Part shown: piece after piece, positions 52,709 through 63,227 of the stretch
How the letters are laid out: the number at the start of each line of letters is the position of its first letter
Numbering within the stretch: position 1 is the first letter of the stretch
NCBI GenBank assembly: GCA_905221605.1
Contig: CAJNDS010002366.1
Location: forward strand, 62,001-126,000
Reading direction: 5' to 3'
Length of the DNA stretch: 64,000 bases
DNA from: Symbiodinium natans
Lineage: Eukaryota > Sar > Dinophyceae > Suessiales > Symbiodiniaceae
Notes under the pieces: generated by a model
Told to the model about the DNA's origin: nothing
The model's input: the letters and a program-made list of their open reading frames with translations, nothing else
The model's database searches: none
Program-made: the position numbers and the translations under genes

Positions 52709-52750
52709 GTCCCAGAGGCCCGGCCTGTGCCCACGCTCCAGGAGTCCGGG
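52709..52750 (+). CDS. Putative 42-nt micro-exon, VPEARPVPTLQESG
   Basis: Partner of 14841 with equal length, phase and GGG|GC end. It follows AGACAG|G. The PVPT core is visible here although the partner has PAPA. Confidence 0.65.
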
Positions 52751-53022
52751 GCCAAGCACAGGCCCCACAGGCGTCTAAGGGTTTATCAGGGGGGCATAAG
52801 GGGGAGGTACAAGGGTAAGGAGGGTACATAAGGGGGCGGGGGGGGGGGTTGTGGCATGCTGTGTCTTCTGTGCTTGCACCATTCGGCCGGAAAAGTATTC
52901 GACGTACCGGCAGCAGCGCTGCAATGCACACAGATACCCAGAACTTGCCCATACTTCGGGTTTTTGGCTTACAAGCTCTATACAACTACAAACCATGCCA
53001 GCCCCATCCCGGTTCAGCCAAG

Positions 53023-53101
53023 GACGTCGCCGGCAGACGTCCCGGTTCCCACCCGACGGCCATCCCCAACATCCTTCAACGAGCCATGTGACGACGAGGA
53101 G
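53023..53101 (+). CDS. Putative 79-nt micro-exon, TSPADVPVPTRRPSPTS
   Basis: Partner of 15493: same length and boundaries (CAAG|G, GAGGAG|GC), 17 identical residues with nine synonymous changes, then FNEPC and an acidic end. Confidence 0.85.
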
Positions 53102-53876
53102 GCCTGTCAAAGCCGTCACCAGACGTAGCTTCAAGAGTCGACATGTTAACTGTTCGTTCACGCACGTCTTCTGAACCATACACCCTGGGCCTATTCATCC
53201 CCAACCTTGTGCTTTTTGCCACGAAGAAGCATTGACACATGAACCCTCGATCAAACCCGGACCTTGAGCCTAGGCACTGCCACAAGCGCCCAGAAAAGCC
53301 TATCAAGCCCAGTGCACTCTAGTCTCTGCACCATTCTAAAGTCACGATCTTGCAACACCCTCAGCTCCACTTGCACAGCCCTCACCTTCCACTTATGTGC
53401 CTTGCTCACGGCTCCACGAATGGTGCTTATAGGACCCAAAGCTTTGCACAATGCCTCGAAGTTTCCCAGCAACTGACGAAGCATTGGGCACACTCAAGTC
53501 GAACAGCAACCGCACTTGTGGCCGTTTGCCCGTTTGCGGCTTTGCGGTGAGTTTTTGCCCACATGCCTCATTCTCAGCTACACCCCTCCGGGCACGCAAT
53601 GCAGAGCCTACAGCAAGTATCATTACTGAGAACACTAGCACCTTTACCCGAAGATCTCAACCCTAAAGCCCCAACAAACCCGCGAGGTGGCCTCAGCCCC
53701 TCTGATGGAATCGGCCGGACCCCCAAGGGATCGCAGAGGCTTGCTGAGCTGGTTCATGTTGCCTCGCCGCTGAACCGGGATCGTGTGACTCTGGAATTAG
53801 TTCCTCTTAGGCTTGGGCTTTGTGATTTGATCTGATGTTCGCATGTTCCAACTTGTTCGAGAGCACTTTGAAAGTG

Positions 53877-53932
53877 GTAAACCCTAAACCCTTAACCTTT
53901 TACCCTAAACCCTAAACCCTAAACCCTAAATT
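53877..53932 (-). repeat. Interstitial CCCTAAA tract
   Basis: Seven units with two decayed. Confidence 0.9.
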
Positions 53933-54510
53933 ACCTCAAGGAAGTCTGGAAGGGTGCTCCTCGAAGGCTGCTCTTTGAGTGCGACCTCTTGTTTTCGCAA
54001 GGCTTCTGACAGCGTTTGTGATGATTTGTGCAGCAGCTTTCCTGACTGCAATATCGCTTGAACTAAAACATTTGTTTTTGTTGTTATGAAATGTTCTTTG
54101 CTGGGAAGCATGTTTAGACTCGTGCAAAAGATGAGTCCCCACCCTGTCTATAAAGATGTACTTTGCCCACCTGCATAGCCGTGCTCTTCCAAAGTTGGGC
54201 GCCGCTCCAGCATTTGCCTTTCTCCTGATATCAGTGGTCTCGGGTGTCCAGTTAATAGGTTACTGTGGCATGCTGTGGCCAACGGGCCCTCTCTCTCTCT
54301 ATCTCTATGTCCACCTGACTCCGCAGTCGTGCTTTAGGGTTTGGGGCTCTTAGCAGCACACAAGCTCGCTGCCTGTGGGCCTCAACATGTGGGTACGTTG
54401 ATCACATCATCTCACACCCACACATCCACACTCTAAGGCCACTCTCCACGCGTGTAGAACGGCCTGACACTTTCTGAAGCCGGCAACATCCTCCCAAGCC
54501 CCTTGCCGAG

Positions 54511-54555
54511 GCACCTCCCGAGGAGCCCACGCCCACCGAGCTTCCGGTGCCAACG
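54511..54555 (+). CDS. Putative 45-nt micro-exon, APPEEPTPTELPVPT
   Basis: Partner of 17619: 15 identical residues, nine synonymous changes, start after GCCGAG|G, end ACG|GCGCGG. Confidence 0.8.
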
Positions 54556-55135
54556 GCGCGGGCCCCGTTGGAGGGATTGAGGTTCACCCTGAAGGTTTGG
54601 GGCTCAGGGCTTCCAGAGTCCTGGGAGCTCGTAGGCAAAAACCGTAGACACAAAGACCTGACCCATCAACCCGAGACCGAAGTTCGAACTGAGACTGCAG
54701 TGCATCCTCTGAGCCGACGGTGTGATGTTTAGGTCACGGGAGCCTGTGTTTTGTAAGGTTCCCCAGCGTCACTTTTGGGCAGGAAATACCAGGCTTCTTT
54801 TTTCCAGCGAAAGCGAGCAAGTAGGGAACCTGCATGATACCAGACCCAGCACGAAGATGCATGTATGCCTGTTGACACCGGAGATGCCGCTTTGAAGTAC
54901 TACTCAATCAGTCGCAATATACTCCTCGATGAAAGGATGAAAGGCTGATCCCCTTCATTCACCTGGCCAACAAACATGCAGTGGGTTTGTGTTTCGCTGG
55001 GAAATATGAGGCTCTTTGGGGCTTCTGGGTTTAGGGTTTAGGGTCGTGGACCCAAGAAACTCAAGCAGGAATTCCCCCCAAAGTTTAACCGCTGTCCCTC
55101 ACCCAGGAGCGGAGTGGCACAGAAAGGTCTGAGAG

Positions 55136-55153
55136 GCCAGCCCTATGCCCATG
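55136..55153 (+). CDS. Possible micro-exon, ASPMPM (weak)
   Basis: Proposed partner of 19413 after GAGAG|G. Only position and about five residues support it; the 3' end is unknown. Confidence 0.2.
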
Positions 55154-55646
55154 GATAGCATCGCGGGCTCTTTGGGCGCAGGGTTCGGTGCTTGTTTGCT
55201 TCTCAGTACATGATTTGCCGGAGAAGCGAAGTAATTTGAAATCCCATTCCCCAAACTTGCAACCTCACGAAGTTTTTCCAGACCATGTAGCTCGAAGTAC
55301 TGCTGCATGACCAATAATATCCATCTAACCCGAAGCCCCCCATCACTTGACACCTCTGGGTTTGGGGGTGTTTCTTTCGGGAAAAGTAGATCAACCCCAA
55401 CCCTTTGTTCTGAACCCAACCGTCTCTGCCCCAGCACCAAATGGCTAGACCGAAATCCTGAGTGCCAAAGCTTGTTCCGAAGCTACAAATCCCAAATCCG
55501 ACCCTCGCTCACTGGCTAAAATAATCTGTCGACATGCAGTAAGCATTTTGGAGGTGGCTGGCTTGCTCGAGGCACGAGGCTCAATTCATCAAATCTGTTC
55601 CCGGCAGGAAGCGTGCTGTGGAGCAGCTGTCCGAGGTGGAGGCGTG

Positions 55647-55688
55647 TTTAGGGTTTTAGGGTTTAGGGTTCAGGGTTTAGGGTTTAGG
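55647..55688 (+). repeat. Interstitial TTTAGGG tract
   Basis: Five to six units. Confidence 0.9.
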
Positions 55689-55971
55689 GCCTGTGCACGG
55701 GTGCAGGCGACAGGTCTTCTTTGGGTACCGTAGCATGGCTCGTTTCACCTTCACTCTTGATGTGTAATAAGGCTGCCGGATCTAGGTTTCAGGCTTTGGC
55801 ATGTATCAACACTCGAAAACGTCGAAAACCCTAAGACGCATGTGGCTTGAAGATGCGACCACTTGAAGGGTTTTGATCTGGTTCGACTGTGATGTCTAAG
55901 GTCTCCACAAACACCTAACCCTCAAGCGCTTTCTCTTTGGCTTGTCTTCCATCTCTGCCTGCATGGGCTAT

Positions 55972-56048
55972 TATACCCTATAACCCCTTTGAGAAGGCCC
56001 TTTATAGGGTTGGTTAGGGGGATTAGAAGGCCTAATAGCCCACGCTGG
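55972..56048 (+). mobile_element. Family E hairpin element
   Basis: Clean inverted ends GCATGGGCTATTATACCC and GGCCTAATAGCCCACGC around CCTTTATAGGGTTGGTTAGG. A CCCTAAA tract starts 6 bp downstream. Confidence 0.8.
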
Positions 56049-56053
56049 TGAAG

Positions 56054-56113
56054 CCCTAAACCCTAAACCCTAAACCCTAAACCCTAAACCCTAAACCCTA
56101 AACCCTAAACCCC
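56054..56113 (-). repeat. Interstitial CCCTAAA tract
   Basis: Eight clean units. Confidence 0.95.
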
Positions 56114-56227
56114 CGATCACCGGAATTCACGCCGTCTAGGAGCTCCTGCCGCCCATAGACATTCAGTCCAGCGCGAAACGCCGGCAGAAGGCCACCACTG
56201 CAGGGCTCCAGCTTGAGGATGCTTGAA

Positions 56228-56281
56228 ACCCTGAACCCTAAACCCTAAACCCTAAACCCTAAACCCTAAACCCTAAACCCC
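56228..56281 (-). repeat. Interstitial CCCTAAA tract
   Basis: Seven to eight units, the first CCCTGAA. Confidence 0.95.
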
Positions 56282-56289
56282 TTTGTGAG

Positions 56290-57130
56290 GCTTGTGGTTA
56301 TAAGGTTTCGGTTCTCGCCTTTTCAGCGGACAGAACCTGACAATCCGGAACACGTGTGATAACACGACTGCCTAAGCCCCAGCCCAACGCACTGAAGATA
56401 TGACAGCGATTCTCCGCGACAAAGGGGTTTTCGACCCACTGCCATATCTTGGGGTTCTAGGATGACATGTTTGTATTCCTGGAGGCGCGGGTTCCACAGC
56501 ATGTCATCTAAAAGGCCTCTACAGTAGCAGATTTGCTTTGTTTGCTTTTTGCATCATTTGCATTGGCGCGTAGGGACTTGGGGCTTTTATGCAGTTTAGG
56601 AGACTATACAGATTGTTTTTCTTGCAAATTCGGGCGAATTCGATCCAAGATTTGATTTCAGGAGTCAGAGGCACACCCAGATGTGGTGATTCCATGTGAT
56701 TACATTCTAGAAGACAGACGCTGGACTGTGCGCCGTTACGGTCCATGGATGCATCGGGCGGCAAAGCGGCAGTACGCCTACCCTCCGCAATGCCCGAGTG
56801 CGCCGGGCAAAATGTCGAGATGATCGGTCTGGGCTTCGACAACATGAGGGTCCTACAAGGAGCTTCTTTCACGCATTCCGCGACGGTGTTGTTCGTTGAG
56901 ATTCCTTTCACGTCCTTCCATCTAGCTTACTCCTTGAACAGCCCCTGACTCTGCTGGGGCCAAGCGCTTGAAGGCCGAGTGCGCCGGCGGAAGGGCAAGC
57001 AATAAGCGGATTGTGTTGTCTTCGCCTTGCTCGTCCTGACTGTTTCGGCTTTATGGGAAGGCGCTGGTCAAAACGGTCTCTTGACCATCTTGGTTGTAAG
57101 GGTTACGGTTTAGCTTGCACACGGGGTTTA
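56290..57130. other. No recognisable gene
   Basis: No repeat family or exon module seen; ORFs on both strands lack motifs. Confidence 0.35.
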
Positions 57131-57136
57131 CGGATG

Positions 57137-57197
57137 TACCCTAAGCCCTAAACCCTAAACCCTAAACCCTAAACCCTAAACCCTAAACCCTAAACCC
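57137..57197 (-). repeat. Interstitial CCCTAAA tract
   Basis: Eight units. Confidence 0.95.
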
Positions 57198-57311
57198 TTG
57201 CAGGTCCTTCAAACCCGGGTTAAAGTGTTTAGGCCCTGCCCTGGACTTCCCAGGATCCTGGACCCGAAGCCCAGACGGACTCAAAACACCAAGAATCCTC
57301 AGAAAGCTCAA

Positions 57312-57462
57312 CCCAGGGAGCCCAATACCCCTTAATTAAGGAGTATATAGCTTAAATTAATAAAAGACTCCTTAATTAAGGAATATATAGCTTAAAATAT
57401 AAAGGGATCCTTATTTTGATTGAAGGAATATTCCTGAATGAAGGGGTATTGGGCTCTTTGGG
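57312..57462 (+). mobile_element. Family D hairpin element with internal duplication
   Basis: Ends CCCAGGGAGCCCAATACCCC and AAGGGGTATTGGGCTCTTTG. The segment CTTAATTAAGGARTATATAGC occurs twice inside, making this copy about 40 bp longer than others. Confidence 0.85.
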
Positions 57463-57505
57463 AAGACCACCCAGATCCTTCAAAACCGGTGAAGCGCTGT
57501 TCCAG

Positions 57506-57540
57506 GCGCAGCCACGGGCCCCGTCTCCGAGCCGCTTGGG
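57506..57540 (+). CDS. Possible micro-exon, AQPRAPSPSRLG (weak)
   Basis: After TTCCAG|G; proposed partner of 19965 on the basis of P-S-P-S-x-L and position. Boundary unknown. Confidence 0.25.
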
Positions 57541-57569
57541 GAGATGCTTTTGAGTCGGCCCATTGTTCG

Positions 57570-57770
57570 GTTTAGAGTTTAGGGTTTAGGGTTTAGGGTT
57601 TAGGGTATTTAGAGTTCTCAGAGATTGGCAACGCATTGATGGGATTGTCGTGGCTTTGGGGCTGCTTCGGGGACTTCGGCCCTGTGACCCAGTAGAATCC
57701 GAGACGGTCCCAGGCTCAAGGTTTAGGATTTAGGGTTTAGGGTTTTGGGTTTAGGGTTTAGGGTTTAGGG
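57570..57770 (+). repeat. Two TTTAGGG tracts
   Basis: Five units at 57570-57605 and about six, with ATTTAGG and TTTTGGG variants, at 57720-57770. Confidence 0.9.
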
Positions 57771-58016
57771 AAGGTGCATATAGACTGGCACGGCCTGGTA
57801 GGCAGGTTGCATGTTTCAACATCGCCCGAGTGGCTGTAGGGCTTTTATGCTTGAAGCTCAGGTGATTGGTCCACTGAGTTGGCTGATCGGATCCTAAAGC
57901 CCAAAACGCCGGCCACGGCTTTTCTGACCTTAAGTTGTGCTTGGGGAAACCGTGAAGTCGCTGAAAGTACAGGCCCTCATGCAAGCCTCAGCAGAACCTC
58001 GACACACCCTGCCCAG

Positions 58017-58060
58017 GCGAGCTGCCGGTGCCAACGGACAAGCCGTCACCCACTAGTCCG
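58017..58060 (+). CDS. Putative 44-nt micro-exon, GELPVPTDKPSPTSP
   Basis: It starts after GCCCAG|G in phase 1 and ends CCG|GCAGCC. Partner of 20642; the Lys in D/E-K-PSPTS is unique to this pair. Confidence 0.65.
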
Positions 58061-58763
58061 GCAGCCAGGGCCCCGGGACCTGGGCTGCTGTTTCCGGACT
58101 GGAGCATAGGATTCAGGATGACTTGGATTTAGGGATGTCTACGGTATATGTAAGGTTGAGGCTCAGGGCTTTCCGATTCTTGCGTGTAGAGTTCGGAATT
58201 AGGGGTTCTGCTGCACTCTTGCGGAAGTGTCGGCAGAGATTGGAGCCCATAAGCATCAGTACCCCAGCCTTGCGAGGAAGCCTCCGTCCCCAAAGGCGAG
58301 CATCATGAGCACTACTTCCCTTACTTACCATTACATACAATTGAATTGCAGAAAATGGGAAGGGTAGTAGTAGTGGTAGTCGTCGTCGCTGCAGTAGTAG
58401 CTGTAGCAGTGATAGCAATAGAAATCGCAGCGAATATAAATACAGAAAGCGCTAGTAATCTGCACGCCTTTGCTGTACTGTACTAAGCGGAACAGAACAG
58501 AGTGGAAACAGGACAAGAGAAATATCTAAATTTCCAAGGACTATAGATGAATTCCCAAACGGCATCATTAGCATCTGCTGTCCGTGCCACCGCTCTCAAC
58601 TTCAAGCGGCTGCAGCTGCTGAAAGGCGAGCATCATTGGCCATCAACTGCCCTTACAACCGCTCTCAACATGTGGACGTTGCCCCCGCATCATGAGCATC
58701 GGCTGCTAGCAGGCGAGGATTGGTAGCAAAACACCATGCCATGTGCCCTCAAAGCTTACAAGC

Positions 58764-58788
58764 ACCCCCCCCCCCCCCCCGCCCCCCC
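58764..58788. repeat. Poly-C run
   Basis: About 16 C, one G, then seven C. Confidence 0.85.
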
Positions 58789-59206
58789 GAGCCACCCGTA
58801 AGCTCTTCTATTTGTTAAACGGAGGCTTTGCCAACCGTCACAGCGCAGCGTGAAGCAACGGCGACACTGACAGCCACCAGAGAAGACGAGGCAAGCACTC
58901 AAAAATTTGAACGGCGACCAGCCGTTTGAGGGATGAGGTCGTGGGTTTCAGGTTTAGGGTTGCGCGGCTTCAGAGTTTTAGAAACCAGCCTGGGTGTCAG
59001 AATTGTTTGAGGATTTGGATGGGATTCCAGATGTTTTGTTGGGGGGTGTATTGGGAGTTGAAAGCTTTTTGTTTTCGGCATTTTTTTGCAGGAGCGGCAA
59101 ATCCTGGACCTGGAAAAGGGGCTGTTGGATGGACACGTCAAGTGGAACGAGTTTTGCGAAGCACACCGCCGTCGGGGCTACTGTGGTTCCGCAGTGTGCC
59201 CTAGAC

Positions 59207-59281
59207 CCTAGACCCTAAACCCTAAACCCTAAACCCTAAACCCTAAACCCTAAACCCTAAACCCTAAACCCTAAACCCTAT
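59207..59281 (-). repeat. Interstitial CCCTAAA tract
   Basis: Ten units, the first two CCCTAGA. Confidence 0.97.
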
Positions 59282-59289
59282 GCTGCTCG

Positions 59290-61150
59290 ACCTGGCATCA
59301 CAGCAACGCTCAGCCCAGTTTCATTGAGAAGCGTCAAGGAGTTTCGTGAAGCCCATTTTTTTCGGACCACACCTACACTGACCTACACCTCACTGCCTCC
59401 CAGGAGGATTCTATCGACTAGCTGGTTTTGCATTTGTAGGGGCATGTGTCGGGCACACATACACAGAGCGCGGCCTGGGAGACCTGTGTTCCACCAGAAA
59501 CGGGGCTCCAGAGTGGGTTTGGCTATATTATGCTGCATGACGCGTGGCATAAGCGAACGTATGCTTCACGTGAAGCTCTTAGGCTGTTTTGGAGTTAACT
59601 GATCCAAGTCTTCGAGTACCGCGGCTAGTTCCTCACCTCAGCAACAGTGCTTCCTCACCTAGAACCGCGCTGGGCTACAAGCACATGCAAAGCTCACTGG
59701 TAAATGCAGTGGCACGCACAAGGGTGCGGTGATGGTCCAGCACCCTGCTGCAGTAACGGCGCCTCCATGCGCCACGCCGGCGCCAATGACCACTCCCAAG
59801 CTTTGCCCTGCCACAGATATCAGTTGGACCCCGCGGCTTCGTCCTTCTCGACTTCGCCAATGGTGGCTACAAGGAGCAGTTCGAAGTATAAGTAGGCTCG
59901 CTGAGCTGGCTGGCCTCACATCGGCACTTTGCAAGCAGCTACCAAGGTCCAATGTCTCAAACGTGTCAGACAAGGGCCGCTGATACCCCCAGCAACTTCA
60001 CAACAGCATGGGACTGTTCATCAAGTACATACATAGCCTTCACCATGCACAAACGTGAACTGTTGAGATTGGAGCATGTCACCTCGGAAGATCGTCACAA
60101 GCTGCCACCAGTGCCACAAGCCCACAAGGGTTTTGCGCTCCCCAGCGCGCTCGGCCATTAGCTCTTCCAAGTCGCACTGTTTCCCAGTTATAAGAGGAAA
60201 ATGCGTATTGTGCAGCACACAAACACGGGGAAGCCACTGCAGAGAGGATTCAAAGATGCAAAAGTGTGAGGAGCCTTGTCAAACACCGTTGCTGAAAGCA
60301 AAACGCCATCGACTTCGCCTGCATGATTTTGCAGGGAATACTTAAACCTCGCTTAGTTGAACTCTGCCCTTCTCTTGCATTCCAATCCTTCACACCTTGC
60401 CTGAACGTTAGCTCAACGTGAAGCTTATGTGCACTCTGAAATGTTCTAGGATTTGAAAAGCCCGAGGCCCCTAGTTGTGCCTGCTACCCAAACAGGTGCC
60501 GACCAGGGTTACGCAAAGAAGCGCCAGGCTCGAGGTGTTGAGCTGAGCTCCAAAGCTTCTTGTTGCCTGTGGGGTAGGGGTCCGCGACTTTGAGAAAACC
60601 TACAAGGTTGAGGTTCAGGTCGGGGTGAACCTGCTTCCTATAGTGGCCCCAAAGCTCGCAACCTCTAGAGCGCATGCTTGTAAAAGATCACGCCGCAAGC
60701 AACGTGCGACACGACACAGTCAGTGTTTACAACGTTCCCCAGCCGGAGCACCTAGCGTCTGTTGCTTGTTTCATCCGAAATTGCAACGTAAGAAGCCCCG
60801 AACCTCCATCGGACAGATGACAGTCACTAGCCTCGTGCTCCTCCATCTATTCACCCAGGACCCAGGTCGCTCCTCTGCAAACGTGACAGTTGCTTGTGTG
60901 TCTGAGGCCTCCGTGTCAGCGTGCGGAACTCAACAGGGATCGAGTTTGTATGGTGGGGTTGCAAGGAATTCAAGCATGTTTCAGGTTGTGAATGAAAGCT
61001 TCGTTTGGGCTTCACTTGCAGTAGCATCCCGCCCAGCAAGCCAGTAGAATTGACCATCTGAGAGTTTGGTCACCAGGCACCATGAAAGTACGCGCGGTTC
61101 AATCTGCAGCGGTGCTTCTTCCTTCCTACTCCTGTACCGTAAACTTGAAG
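59290..61150. other. No recognisable gene in a repeat-free stretch
   Basis: Nearly 1.9 kb without telomere tracts, hairpin elements or exon modules. The 140-codon + strand ORF 60625-61047 has mixed composition but no motif I recognise. Confidence 0.3.
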
Positions 61151-61154
61151 TAAC

Positions 61155-61167
61155 CCGTAGCCATTTT
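61155..61167 (+). other. 13-nt match to the start of the dinoflagellate spliced leader
   Basis: CCGTAGCCATTTT is identical to the start of the conserved dinoflagellate spliced leader, but the next bases (CAGTTG) differ from the leader's GGCTCAAG. It may be a relic, a decayed spliced-leader gene, or chance. Confidence 0.3.
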
Positions 61168-61617
61168 CAGTTGTTTCTACATCCCCTTCTTTCCCGCTAG
61201 ACTAGTAATGTTCCACCCTGCTTCCTGAGTTCCCTCCCTCCCTCTTTAGACGGTCCCCGCCTCCCCTCCCGGATTCAAAAGGGACCTCAGACCTTGCGCT
61301 GGTTCTGGGAACAGCCCGCCAGCGGAGTTCTTCAGACAGAACGACCCTTAAATGCTTCCCTTCGAAACTTGACCCCTTTTCCCGAAGGGCCTCGTTTTGA
61401 AATGCGCACCGCACGGTATATGTTGATGCCCGAAAAGCTGTGTTGCATAGCGTCTTTAAGCAGGATCACCCTGCTAAACTGGGACATTAAGCCTCTCAAA
61501 ATATCGGGCTCCCAGGCCGAAACCTCCGGTCTCAAAGCCCATAAGGTTCTGGCTGCGGGTCTGGGTTGGAGCTTGCAGAGACTCAGAGAAGGCTTATAGG
61601 GCTAAAGACGAGACTGA

Positions 61618-61790
61618 CTAATGACGTAGTTACTAGTCGCATTCCCTTGTGGTGCCTATATATAGCTATACTACAATACCCCCCCCCGCCCCAAAACCCT
61701 ATTCCAATTCTTAAGGACCCCTATTCTAAGTATGAAGGCCTCTATAGTATGCACCCCCCAAAACCCTGTCCTAATTCTGAAGGCTCCTAA
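61618..61790 (+). mobile_element. Family C hairpin element with repeated right half
   Basis: ATTCCCTTGTGGTGCCTATA and a poly-C run match family C. The right half (CAAAACCCTATTCCAATTCT, then AAAACCCTGTCCTAATTCTG) occurs twice. It ends shortly before the exon at 61801. Confidence 0.65.
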
Positions 61791-61800
61791 TATGACTGAG

Positions 61801-61837
61801 GCTGGTCAGCAGCAGTGCCATGCGGGAGTCTCCCACG
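61801..61837 (+). CDS. Putative 37-nt micro-exon, LVSSSAMRESPT
   Basis: It starts after ACTGAG|G in phase 2 and ends ACG|GACGGC (GA donor). Fourth member of the SSSA class and probable partner of 24006, although residue similarity is higher to 29720. Confidence 0.65.
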
Positions 61838-61859
61838 GACGGCATCGGCGTCGGGTGTT

Positions 61860-61940
61860 GGGTTTAGGGTTTAGAGGGTTTAGAGGGTTTAGGGGGTTTA
61901 GGGGGTTTAGGGTTTAGAGGGTTTAGGGTTTAGGGTTTAG
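61860..61940 (+). repeat. Interstitial TTTAGGG tract with TTTAGAGGG variants
   Basis: About ten units, several 8- or 9-mers. Confidence 0.9.
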
Positions 61941-62439
61941 GAGCTGGAGTTGAGGGTGCTGTGGCGATGATGGGGTGGTGGCGCAGAAACTTCCAAGGGT
62001 TTTTTGCAGATTGTACAAGTATAAGACTTGCACGTTGACACTATGGCTTTGCCAACGCACAAGCATCTGGATTGAGCAGCAGACGCTTTAGAACTTGTCC
62101 AACACACAAAACCTCGTTACGTCAGCAGGCGGGGCAGCCAATGCAATGTGTGTGACTCTGGTACAAACAAGAACCGAAACTGAGAGCAGATGAATCTCCC
62201 CCTCTCTCTCTCTCTCACCCACTCACTTGAACCTGAAAGTTGAGAGCTGAAGCAAACTCTTCAATCACTCCTGAAGCTCCGCAGAAGCATCAAAGTGCAA
62301 ATAGTCTTGCGTGCATGCATAGCAGGTTGTTGAAGGACCTAAACGGCATGTACTGGACAGATTCTGTCTCGTCTGTTCTTTTCTTACCAAAGTCTGTCTT
62401 GGTCTGACACTGTGCAAGAAGAGTTTGGCCAGTGCATTT

Positions 62440-62505
62440 ACCCTAAACCCTGTAAACCCTATAAACCCTATAAATCCCTAAAAACCCCTAAAGCCCCTAA
62501 ACTCC
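62440..62505 (-). repeat. Degenerate CCCTAAA-like tract
   Basis: CCCTATAAA and CCCCTAAA variants. Confidence 0.75.
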
Positions 62506-62659
62506 CCTCTCTCTCTCTCTCCTTTTTTGAGGGTGTGGCTCAGGCCCCCTGATCCTTCGGTCCTCCGGTGTAGGTCCTCTGGTCTCGTCCCCTCTCTGCT
62601 CCCCTCCCTGCTCCTCGTGGGAGCTCCAGTGAGACCTTGGTCTCCTGGGTCCCCTAAAA

Positions 62660-62765
62660 AAAAGGGGCCTGAACAATTGGAATAGGGTTTTGGGGGTTAT
62701 TATATCATAAATATAAAGGACCTGCTATTCATAAATATAAAGGAACTGCTATTTTAGTATTTGTT
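62660..62765 (-). mobile_element. Family C hairpin element with small internal duplication
   Basis: The reverse complement matches family C (GGGGCCTGAACAATTGGAAT and AGGGTTTTGGGGGTTATTAT). An internal CATAAATATAAAGGA unit is tandemly repeated. Confidence 0.55.
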
Positions 62766-63162
62766 CCCACCCCTGTATTAGTTCTCTGGTGCTCCTCTTC
62801 CTTTGGTCCCCCTGCTTCCCTCTTTCTCCTGGGGTTCTTTTGGCCCGCGAGCCATCGTTCCTCTTCGGTTTTCTAAGCTCCTGCTTGCAAATTGTTGAGG
62901 GGGGGCGGAGCCCGACTGGACCTAACTAGTACAACCAGAAGCACTGCTGAGCTTTGCTTCTAGAAAACACCCAGATTCCCCCATCACAACCCAGCTACTC
63001 AGTTCACACATGGAGGGTTTGCAAACCTATCCTTCGTGGAAACACCTTCGTTCTTAGATTCTTGCGAACTCTCAGTTGTAGAATACGGCCCTTCTAGCGC
63101 CTTCGCAAGTTACGCAGATTAGAGGCCCCTTATTCAGGCTCAATCCTCTCACTCCAAGGCCC

Positions 63163-63198
63163 CCCTAAACCCTAAACCCTAAACCCTAAACCCTAAAC
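63163..63198 (-). repeat. Interstitial CCCTAAA tract
   Basis: Five units, 29 bp before the exon at 63228. Confidence 0.9.
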
Positions 63199-63227
63199 TC
63201 ATGTTGTTCGTACCCGCGCTTGTGAAG

